A DNA stretch of 48,283 nucleotides, from contig NZ_JAQOSQ010000026.1 of NCBI RefSeq assembly GCF_030068455.1, forward strand, positions 1-48,283. The letters are read 5' to 3'. Of the stretch, positions 26,818-34,326 are shown piece after piece. Positions within the stretch are counted from its first letter, which is position 1. Each line of letters begins with the position of its first letter. The stretch comes from Roseofilum casamattae BLCC-M143. Its GTDB lineage: Bacteria; Cyanobacteriota; Cyanobacteriia; Cyanobacteriales; Desertifilaceae. Below the pieces are notes generated by a model, which was not told the origin of the DNA, did no database searches, and saw nothing but the letters and a program-made list of their open reading frames with translations. A program made the position numbers and the translations under genes.

Positions 26818-27522
26818 ATGTACGAGAAACTACAACGTTGGGCAATCTCGCTAATCTTGGTCGGTGTATTGGCGATCGCCGGCTGCACGGAAAGCGCACC
26901 TGCTCCCGATACTCCACCCAATCCTGACTCGACCTCCGTCTCTGCCGATCCCTTCGAGTCTCTACCGGTGCTCGACGGACAAGCCACTGTCGTGATGACG
27001 GTGAAGGGGATGCCGATTACCATTGCAGTTGATGGAAACAAAGCCCCGATTACCGCCGGGAATTTTGTCGATTTAGTCGAGCGCGGATTTTATGACGGAC
27101 TGACATTCCATCGAGTAGTACGAGAACCGGAACCCTTTGTCGTGCAAGGCGGCGATCCTTTAGGGAACGGAACCGGAGGATTTGTCGATCCGGCCACCGG
27201 ACAAGAGCGCTCTATTCCTTTAGAAATTACACCTGAAGGCGATGCGGCTCCGGTGTATAGCAAGACACTCCCCAGTGCCGGAATTAGCGAGCCTCCCGAG
27301 CTGCAACATACTCGCGGGGCAGTTGCCATGGCGCGATCGCAGTTTCCCGATTCGGCGTCGTCTCAGTTTTATTTTACCCTAGCCAACTTGTCGTTCCTGG
27401 ACGGTAACTATGCTGTATTTGGCTATGTCACTGAAGGGATGGATGTGGTGGATGCCATCGAGCAGGGCGATACAATTGACTCGGCTAAAGTCACTCAGGG
27501 GTTGGAAAACTTGAAGCGCTAG
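26818..27522 (+). CDS. Cyclophilin-type peptidyl-prolyl isomerase, lipoprotein
   Basis: A lipobox (VLAIAGC, C23) after a hydrophobic signal predicts a lipid-anchored protein at the periplasmic/lumenal face. After an acidic, proline-rich linker the cyclophilin domain begins at about residue 55, with [20 protein letters not shown] (catalytic arginine of the FHR motif), [21 protein letters not shown] and [21 protein letters not shown]. Such proteins assist folding by proline isomerisation; in cyanobacteria relatives reside in the thylakoid lumen or periplasm. It lies 78 bases after ycf4 on the same strand; whether they are cotranscribed is unclear. Confidence 0.93.
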   Translation: MYEKLQRWAISLILVGVLAIAGCTESAPAPDTPPNPDSTSVSADPFESLPVLDGQATVVMTVKGMPITIAVDGNKAPITAGNFVDLVERGFYDGLTFHRVVREPEPFVVQGGDPLGNGTGGFVDPATGQERSIPLEITPEGDAAPVYSKTLPSAGISEPPELQHTRGAVAMARSQFPDSASSQFYFTLANLSFLDGNYAVFGYVTEGMDVVDAIEQGDTIDSAKVTQGLENLKR

Positions 27523-27556
27523 TCTCAATACTATTGAATAACAGGAGGCGTAATCC

Positions 27557-28219
27557 ATGGTTACCATGGTATCCCAACCAAGGATTGAGAGCGAACAAGC
27601 GATCGCCGAGAAACGAGTCGTGCTGTCTGGTTTGCACTGGAACAGTTATCTACAAATCCTGCACGCTTTACCCGAGACTCGCGCAGCCCGGTTAACTTAC
27701 GATCGCGGAACGTTAGAGATTACCATGGCATTGGAAGACCATGAATTTGCCATTCGTTTAATTGAATTGTTTATTCGGATTTGGGTCTACGAAATGGGTC
27801 TGAATATGAAAACTATGGGATCGACAACCATCAATCGCGAGTCTCTCAATCGAGGAGCTGAACCCGATTGCGCCTATTATATTCAACATCAGCCGCAAGC
27901 GGCCGGCCGGCCGGTCAATTTTGAAGTCGATCCGCCCCCAGATTTGGTCGTGGAAGTCGATCTAACTCATACAGATATCGATAAAAACCGTTTCTATGCA
28001 GCGATCGGCGTACCCGAGTTTTGGCGTTATAACGGTCAAGAATTGACGATCTATCAATTACAGGGAGACTGCTATCAAGAATGCGATCGCTCTCCCGTAT
28101 TTCCGCAGATGAAAAAAGAGGATCTTTATCGGTTTTTGCAGACAGCCGAACGGGACGAGGTGGCAGCAGAACGATGGTTGCGCGGGTTGGCGATCGAGCA
28201 GATGCAACAGCATGAATGA
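27557..28219 (+). CDS. Uma2-family putative nuclease (DUF820)
   Basis: This is a PD-(D/E)XK-fold protein of the Uma2 family, highly amplified in cyanobacteria with unknown biological role. Family marks include RLTYDRGTLEITMALEDHE, RGAEPDCAYYI (first acidic residue) and PPPDLVVEVDLTHTDIDKN with the D...E-x-D pair, followed by GVPEFWRYNG. The 220-residue length is usual. A strong AGGAGG lies 10 bases before the ATG at 27557. It follows the cyclophilin gene by 34 bases. Confidence 0.88.
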   Translation: MVTMVSQPRIESEQAIAEKRVVLSGLHWNSYLQILHALPETRAARLTYDRGTLEITMALEDHEFAIRLIELFIRIWVYEMGLNMKTMGSTTINRESLNRGAEPDCAYYIQHQPQAAGRPVNFEVDPPPDLVVEVDLTHTDIDKNRFYAAIGVPEFWRYNGQELTIYQLQGDCYQECDRSPVFPQMKKEDLYRFLQTAERDEVAAERWLRGLAIEQMQQHE

Positions 28220-28270
28220 AATCGCCGAACCAGAAACCGGTTTTCTCCCAAAGCTATTTCACTTGGCTGA

Positions 28271-28321
28271 ACGGGACGCTTGGCAGCGAAAACGGTTTTA
28301 AACCCGTTGAAAATACAGTAA
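28271..28321 (+). pseudogene. Relic of a second amine oxidase 3' end
   Basis: The bases read in frame as TGRLAAKTVLNPLKIQ and a stop. This copies the C-terminus of the amine oxidase gene that begins just downstream (SGRLAAKTVLNQLKMGKS, 29938-29994). Most nucleotides match and the similarity continues a little past the stop (AATCTTGA). Nothing upstream of the relic resembles the rest of the gene; the Uma2 gene ends 51 bases before it. Confidence 0.7.
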
Positions 28322-28395
28322 TCTTGAATAACCTGAGTTACGCTACTACCATTCGCTAATCATATTAACCCCTGGCATTTATCTTTAATTGATAT

Positions 28396-29994
28396 ATGAC
28401 ACACAGTCCTTTGTTCGGCTTATTTTCTCGCGCGTTGCGGTTGGCAACCGAGTCCCATCGCCGTGGCATTCCCATTGATGAATATTCAGAACAGCACCAG
28501 AGTGAGAAACGCCAATGTCTCAAGCGGCGTTCCTTTCTGAAAAAGGCCGGCGCTTTTGGTGGAGGAATATTACTCGCAGTTGGGGGGCAATCTTGCCATG
28601 CTGCAACGCTCGCTGAAGACATAGCAGCTCCGAAAATTGCGATCGTGGGGGCGGGAATTGCCGGACTCAATGCGGCTTACACGCTGAAAAAAGCGGGTTA
28701 TTATGCCACGATTTACGAAGCTTCCAATCGCGTTGGCGGCAGAATGTATACGATTAAGGATGCTGTGGGAGAAGGAGTTTGGGTTAACCTCGGTGCCGAA
28801 TATATCAATAGCGATCATGACGATATGCTTGCGCTGGCGAGAGAATTTCAGATTCCTTTACTCGATCGCTTTGTTGCGGAAGAATTAGTTCTCAAGGATC
28901 TGTATTATTTTGAGGGCCAAACGATCTCGGAAGCGAAACTGGCGGAAGCGCTGCTCCCAGTTGCCGAACGCATGGCTGTGGATATCGATCGCCTGGATGA
29001 AGATTGGGATAATGTTAGCGTCGAATTGGACGCGCTCTCGGTGGCTGATTATTGCGATCGCTTGGGACTATCGGGATGGTTGCGAACATTCATCGAGACC
29101 GTCATGATGACAGAAATGGGACTCGAGTCGGACGAGATAACTGCGCTGAATTTAATTTGGCTCGCTCCCAGTGCAGATACTGAAAGTAATGTGGAAGCAA
29201 CCGGAGTTTCGGACGAACGATACTTGGTACAAAATGGGACTCAAGCCATTACTGATGCTCTGGCTCGAGAACTACAGGATCGCATTGAAACCGGAATGAA
29301 ACTCGAAGCCATTCGGCAAGATGGCGATCGCTTCCAACTTACATTCAACTATACTGATGTGGAAGCGGATATCGTCGTCCTTGCCATTCCGTTTAGCGTT
29401 CTTCGTTCGATTCCGATGCAACTCTCTTTGCCGAAAACCCTGCGCCAGTTTATTGATGAAGTCGGTTACGCGAATAATGTTAAAGTTACAGTCGGCTACA
29501 ATCGACCGGTTTGGCGAGAACAAGGACTCAGCGGACTGGGAATGACCGATCTGCCCTTACAAACGTTCTTTGAAAACTCGCAATTGCAACCGTCTCCATT
29601 CGGCTCGCTCACCTATTATCTTGGAGGCGATATCGGTTTCAATAGTCAGCGTTATAGCGTTAGCGAGAATGCTCGACTTTATACAGAAATGCTCGATCCG
29701 TTGATTCCCAATCTCCTCAAAACCTACAATGGGAAAGCGACTCGCTTGCACTGGCCGACGTATAATTATGCTTTAGGCAGCTATGCCTGTTTTAAACCCA
29801 GGCAGTATACTGAGTTTGCTCAAGAGTATGTTTATCTAGAGGGAGAAGACGAGCAAAATTTCAATCGCGGCCGCTTGATTTTTGCGGGAGAACATACCAG
29901 CGATGCTTACCAAGGTTATATGAATGGTGGCGCACAGTCGGGACGGTTGGCGGCGAAAACGGTTTTAAACCAGTTGAAAATGGGAAAATCTTGA
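28396..29994 (+). CDS. Flavin-containing amine oxidase, probably Tat-exported
   Basis: The N-terminal region has a twin-arginine-like signal (KRRSFLKKAGAFGGGILLAVGG) after a long polar lead. The FAD-binding dinucleotide fold follows at once (IAIVGAGIAGLNAAYTLKKAGY, then EASNRVGGRM), and the C-terminus has the flavin-binding block FAGEHTSDAYQGYMNGGAQSGR. This is the monoamine oxidase/L-amino acid oxidase superfamily: it oxidises an amine or amino acid to an imine, producing peroxide. The substrate is unknown. A closely similar 3'-end relic lies just upstream of the gene. Confidence 0.88.
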   Translation: MTHSPLFGLFSRALRLATESHRRGIPIDEYSEQHQSEKRQCLKRRSFLKKAGAFGGGILLAVGGQSCHAATLAEDIAAPKIAIVGAGIAGLNAAYTLKKAGYYATIYEASNRVGGRMYTIKDAVGEGVWVNLGAEYINSDHDDMLALAREFQIPLLDRFVAEELVLKDLYYFEGQTISEAKLAEALLPVAERMAVDIDRLDEDWDNVSVELDALSVADYCDRLGLSGWLRTFIETVMMTEMGLESDEITALNLIWLAPSADTESNVEATGVSDERYLVQNGTQAITDALARELQDRIETGMKLEAIRQDGDRFQLTFNYTDVEADIVVLAIPFSVLRSIPMQLSLPKTLRQFIDEVGYANNVKVTVGYNRPVWREQGLSGLGMTDLPLQTFFENSQLQPSPFGSLTYYLGGDIGFNSQRYSVSENARLYTEMLDPLIPNLLKTYNGKATRLHWPTYNYALGSYACFKPRQYTEFAQEYVYLEGEDEQNFNRGRLIFAGEHTSDAYQGYMNGGAQSGRLAAKTVLNQLKMGKS

Positions 29995-30093
29995 AGAACT
30001 CGAGTTAGAGTATCTCTGTTTGCGAGCAAAGCTAACCTCTACACGCTCTTGCTTGAGATATTTTGCTCGGCCACTGCACAATGGGACAAAATT

Positions 30094-31242
30094 ATGACAG
30101 CCGTTGTCATCACTGGATTAGGTTTAGTTTCCGCATTGGGATCGCGCGATCGCACTTGGAGTCGTTTGCTTCAGGGAGAATCTGCGATCGCCATCGCGCA
30201 ACCTTTCCCCGAGTTAGCTCCCCGTCCGCTTGCTTTAATTGGAGATAAGCCAGCAGATTTACAGAGCTTAACTCGTCAGTTAGTCCTGGAGACTTTAAAT
30301 GATGGGGGTATTACCGCTCCGTTACCCGATCTGGGTGTTGTTATCGGATCGAGTCGCAGCACTCAAGGACATTGGGAAGCGATCGCTCGCCGGTTCTTTG
30401 TAAGTCACGATTCGTTACCCGATTCATCGGATTGTTTGCACTATTTACCCGATCTCCCCGCACGCATTGCCGCTGGAGTGACGGGGACGCAAGAGATTAT
30501 CAAAGCTCCTATGAGTGCCTGTAATACAGCTATGTGGGCGCTTATTCATGGCTATGAGCTTGTCCGCACTCAACAGTGCCAACAGGTGTTGGCGGGAGCG
30601 GTAGAAACTCCGATTACGCCATTAGCTCTGGCTGGCTTTACGCAAATGGGAGCGCTGGCGAAAACGGGATGCTATCCGTTCGATCGCGATCGCGAAGGGT
30701 TAGTCTTAGGGGAAGGTGGTGCGTTCTTTCTGCTGGAGTCTTTGGAGCGCGCGCGATCGCGTTATGCTAAGATTTACGGGCAACTGGCAGGATGGGGAGC
30801 CACAGCAGATGCCTATCATGTTAGCGCGCCAAAACCCGATCGCGGGACTGCAGCGATCGCGATTAAGGAGGCTTTGGAGCGAGCGGAATTAACTCCGGAT
30901 GCGATCGATTATATCCACGCTCACGGAACGAGCACGAGGTTAAATGATGGGACGGAGAGCGAGTTAATTCAATATCTATTTTCTCATCCGGTTGCGGTTA
31001 GCTCGACAAAAGGCGCAACAGGACATACTTTAGGCGCGTCGGGTGCTTTCGGAGTGGCGTTCTCTTTAATGACAATGAGAGATGGAATATTACCGCCTTG
31101 CGTGGGATTAACTCACCCAGAGTTCGATCTGAACTTTGTTGATGAAGCTAAGGAGAAAATGTGCGATCGTTCTCTTTGCTTGAGTTTTGGGTTTGGCGGG
31201 GGGAATACAGCGATCGTTTTGACTCGAGAAGTATGGGGATAA
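30094..31242 (+). CDS. Beta-ketoacyl-ACP synthase, FabF-like
   Basis: This thiolase-fold condensing enzyme of 382 residues is counted from the ATG at 30094 (MTAVVITGLGLVSALG); the frame extends to 30049 without support. The catalytic triad is present: C143 in MSACNTAMWA, H277 in HAHGTST and H311 in KGATGHTLGASG, with K306. At 382 residues it is shorter than FabF (about 415), and the DSSDCLHYLPD loop and GSSRSTQGHWEAI replace common FabF sequence, so it may be a paralogue with its own acyl substrate rather than the housekeeping KAS II. No acyl carrier protein or ketosynthase partner lies nearby. Confidence 0.85.
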   Translation: MTAVVITGLGLVSALGSRDRTWSRLLQGESAIAIAQPFPELAPRPLALIGDKPADLQSLTRQLVLETLNDGGITAPLPDLGVVIGSSRSTQGHWEAIARRFFVSHDSLPDSSDCLHYLPDLPARIAAGVTGTQEIIKAPMSACNTAMWALIHGYELVRTQQCQQVLAGAVETPITPLALAGFTQMGALAKTGCYPFDRDREGLVLGEGGAFFLLESLERARSRYAKIYGQLAGWGATADAYHVSAPKPDRGTAAIAIKEALERAELTPDAIDYIHAHGTSTRLNDGTESELIQYLFSHPVAVSSTKGATGHTLGASGAFGVAFSLMTMRDGILPPCVGLTHPEFDLNFVDEAKEKMCDRSLCLSFGFGGGNTAIVLTREVWG

Positions 31243-31325
31243 TGGGTAATACCATCCTTTTCCTTATGTTAAACTAGATAAGTATTAAGATAAGGTTAAA
31301 CCACCAGTGAATTGGGAGGAGAACT

Positions 31326-32576
31326 ATGGCACGCGGGCAAATGCGGTTGCGCAAACATGGATCCAATTCATTCTCGAAGAGCGGTAACCGGAAAGCTCTG
31401 CAAGCTAAGTTTAACTCCAGGTTAGACGAAAAAGAAGCCATACCGTCCCTAGTTAAGGATTCGCCTTTAGCTCGCGGTGGCAGTCTTTTGGATAGAATGG
31501 AGCGCGATAGACAAAACTCACTCTCTGGAGCAGACAACACTCACTCCCCATCTCTTGGAGTCGTGCAACAAAAATCCGCGAACACCATGACCCTACAGCG
31601 AATGACAATGTTCGAGCGTTTTTTTGGTAAGTCCAAATCGACGAAAGCACGAGAGAGAAATGAAAAAAAAGGGATTACTGGCATTGAAGCAGACCTCAAT
31701 GTCGAGGTGGCACGATATGCCCCCAGTGTCCGGCCTGGCATGACTCCAGGTGGATTGATGGAAACGTTTTTCGGTCGCAAAGATTATCAAGCTGAGGCAG
31801 CTCTATTGCTCGTTCCACAAAGGTTATTAAATAGGATACAGCTAAAGCACGTAATGAAGGATCCCTATGCATGGGCATTGTTTAAGAAACATCTACAGAG
31901 CGAATTTTCTTTAGAGGTGGGTTTATACCTCGATGAATTAACTAAACGAGGATATCTTGTACCAGAAGACAGTCAGAAAAAAGCCCAGAAAGTAAATTTA
32001 ACACTGGCAAGCTTAGGCGTGAGGACAACACCCAGCGCTCAACCTCAATCAAACCTTGGGTCAGATAATACTTCTTCTAACTTATCGCCAGCGACCAGTC
32101 AATCTTCTCAGAGCCAACCTGCCAGTGAGGGTGAAGTCACCCAGGCTAAAAAGAAAGTCAAAGACTTATACAAAATATACAAGAGATTTATTGAAGTCGG
32201 GTCGCCTCTGGAGGTCAATATTGGCTCATTTGAAAGGCTGAGTTTATCTACTTGGTTCGAGTCAGATTTTTGCAAATGGCTGCTCGACCAACAACAAGAG
32301 ACGATCCAGGGTGCACCGAGTTCGGCAGAAATTCAAAACCAACTGGGCCGGTTGGACGGCCTTCTGAAGAGTACGGGGTCTACCATATTCTCTTTGGCAG
32401 GCGACCCCTTCATCCGCTTCAAAGGTAATTGTCCGGAACCTGGAACATATATGCGCAGGAAGGCTCAGGAAGCGGCGAAAAAGAAAGCCAATAAAAAATA
32501 TAAGCCGAAAAGAAATCTGCTGACTGTGGAGGAGAAAAGAGCGGGAAGAGCGTTTTCTTCTGTATTGAGGAGATAA
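31326..32576 (+). CDS. Protein with RGS-like domain (regulator of G-protein signalling fold), otherwise unknown
   Basis: I recognise no bacterial housekeeping family, but three separated segments follow the RGS domain in order. FKKHLQSEFSLEVGLYLDEL (186-205) resembles the FxxFLxxExSEENxxFW helix pair; LYKIYKRFIEVGSPLEVNI (281-299) resembles IYxxFIxxxAxxEVNID; and IFSLAGDPFIRFKGN (354-368) resembles IxxLMxxDxYPRFLxS. A Ser/Gln-rich insertion (about 232-268) splits the domain. The first 160 residues are basic, low in predicted structure, and the C-terminus is Lys/Arg-rich. A strong GGGAGGAG ribosome site precedes the ATG. No GCGATCGC site occurs in the gene, unlike its neighbours, hinting at recent acquisition. 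It ends 13 bases from the convergent TPR gene. Confidence 0.55.
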   Translation: MARGQMRLRKHGSNSFSKSGNRKALQAKFNSRLDEKEAIPSLVKDSPLARGGSLLDRMERDRQNSLSGADNTHSPSLGVVQQKSANTMTLQRMTMFERFFGKSKSTKARERNEKKGITGIEADLNVEVARYAPSVRPGMTPGGLMETFFGRKDYQAEAALLLVPQRLLNRIQLKHVMKDPYAWALFKKHLQSEFSLEVGLYLDELTKRGYLVPEDSQKKAQKVNLTLASLGVRTTPSAQPQSNLGSDNTSSNLSPATSQSSQSQPASEGEVTQAKKKVKDLYKIYKRFIEVGSPLEVNIGSFERLSLSTWFESDFCKWLLDQQQETIQGAPSSAEIQNQLGRLDGLLKSTGSTIFSLAGDPFIRFKGNCPEPGTYMRRKAQEAAKKKANKKYKPKRNLLTVEEKRAGRAFSSVLRR

Positions 32577-32589
32577 ATTTTAATTGATA

Positions 32590-34251
32590 TTAGGTTGTCT
32601 CCGCGACTTTTAACTCTCCTGCCATCAACCGTTTAAACACTTGGTGGTTGCGCACGGGTTCTAAATCTTCGTCATTTTGTGCCAGTTCGCGATACATGGG
32701 ATTGAGCTTAATCGCGCGATGTAAACTAATTAACGAGGATTTGCGATCGCCCATCAGAGCATAGCAGTAGGCCTTATTGTAATGAGCGTTGGCATGATCG
32801 GGCTTGCGCTTGAGAGCTTCATCCAAACTCGAGAGTGCTTCCTTATACCGTTGCAGCTTGCCCAGAGTGTATCCGCGATTATCCCAAGCTTCGTACTTAT
32901 CCGGAGCCAACCGCAGGGCTTGCTCGTAAGAGGCGATCGCCTCATCATATCGCTCCAACTTCTCTAACACATTGCCGCGATTATTCCAATAATCCGGTTT
33001 TTTATCTTCCAGCTCGATAGCGCGATCGTAAGCACTGAGACAATCATCATACCGCTGCAATTCGTAGAGCACGTATCCTTTCGCATACCACGCCTCCGCA
33101 TTTTCCGCATTCAAGCTCAACACTTGATTGTAGGAATCCAAAGCCGGTTCGTAGCGTCGCAGTTGCGCTAGGGTATTCCCGCGCTGCTGCCAGAGCAAAG
33201 CATCATCCGCGCGATATTGTAGTGCTTTATCATAAGCGGCCACCGCTTGCTCGTAGCGCTGCAATTTCACCAATACATTGGCCAAATTCATCCAAATCAA
33301 CGGATCGGACTGCTTATAATCTACTGCCTTAGTATAAGACTCCAAAGACTCCTCGTACTTTTGCAATTTCGCCAGAGTTCCTCCTCGGTTATTCCACGCT
33401 TCCGGAAAATCATGCTTCATCGCTAAAGCGCGATCGTAAGATGCGATCGCCTCCTGATGCCGTCCCAGTTTTGCCAGAGCGCCCCCTCGGTTATTCCACG
33501 CTTCCGGAAAATTCGGTTGATGGGCGATCGCCTGGTCGTATAATGTAATCGACTCGGGATAGTGCCCTTGCAGAAACTGACTATCTCCTTGTCGCAAATA
33601 CTCGTGAGCCGCCTTAGAATACGGAGGTGCGGGGGGCGCTGTTCCATTACCTCCATTACCTCCATTCGCCCCATTATTACTCGCAGCAGCATTGGGCAGG
33701 CGATCGACCGCTTCCGTCAGCCGAGGCAGCACCTCCGCCAACTTCTGATACATCTCATCCTTCACTTTCCCCGTTTCTGCCGCAATCTCCTGCAACTCAG
33801 ACGCCACTTCCAATTTCACCTGATTAATCTGCTGTTCGGCTAACAACTCCCGTTCCTGAATCCCTTGCAACACCGTTTCTGCTGAATGAATCGCTCGCTT
33901 AATTTCCGTAACTGTATCTTGACTAAAGCTAGCCAACTCCTGCTTGTGCAAATCCGTCTGTTGTCGCAACCGTTGCAATTGCAACCAAAAGCCCAAGGTC
34001 ACCACTACAGAAAACAACGCCAAAAATGCCACAAACAAAGCATTCATCGAAATTAAACTGCTAATTAACGTCGCCTCGACTTCCTCCGAAATCGCCTCGC
34101 GCACGCCCGAGTCTAAGCGCCCTCCTTGAGCCAACAAGATTTCTTCAGCAGCGGGAGTTTCTGGGTTGCCAGAGGTCGCTATCGCCTCCTGGGGCACTCC
34201 TGCCATGGATACAACTAAAGCGCCAAGGATTGATAGGTTTTTGTAGTTCAT
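32590..34251 (-). CDS. Membrane-anchored TPR protein with coiled coil
   Basis: A signal-like start (LSILGALVVSMAGVPQEAIA) is followed by a strong membrane helix (NALFVAFLALFSVVVTLGFWLQL, about 70-92), a coiled coil (about 95-185), a Gly/Asn linker (NNGANGGNGGNG) and about ten tandem tetratricopeptide repeats (about 213-540), most with the W-N-N-R-G start and Y-x-x-A/S-x-x-x-Y-x-x-A/V-L pattern. It is likely a scaffold for protein complexes. It lies 75 bases downstream of the pseudo-caspase gene on the same strand, so the two are probably coexpressed. Confidence 0.85.
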   Translation of the reverse strand: MNYKNLSILGALVVSMAGVPQEAIATSGNPETPAAEEILLAQGGRLDSGVREAISEEVEATLISSLISMNALFVAFLALFSVVVTLGFWLQLQRLRQQTDLHKQELASFSQDTVTEIKRAIHSAETVLQGIQERELLAEQQINQVKLEVASELQEIAAETGKVKDEMYQKLAEVLPRLTEAVDRLPNAAASNNGANGGNGGNGTAPPAPPYSKAAHEYLRQGDSQFLQGHYPESITLYDQAIAHQPNFPEAWNNRGGALAKLGRHQEAIASYDRALAMKHDFPEAWNNRGGTLAKLQKYEESLESYTKAVDYKQSDPLIWMNLANVLVKLQRYEQAVAAYDKALQYRADDALLWQQRGNTLAQLRRYEPALDSYNQVLSLNAENAEAWYAKGYVLYELQRYDDCLSAYDRAIELEDKKPDYWNNRGNVLEKLERYDEAIASYEQALRLAPDKYEAWDNRGYTLGKLQRYKEALSSLDEALKRKPDHANAHYNKAYCYALMGDRKSSLISLHRAIKLNPMYRELAQNDEDLEPVRNHQVFKRLMAGELKVAETT

Positions 34252-34326
34252 AGCAGTCTCGAGTGTATAACGTGCCCAACCTGTCTCTAAATTATCTCAT
34301 TCTCCCGGAAAATGAGGAGAATTGGC

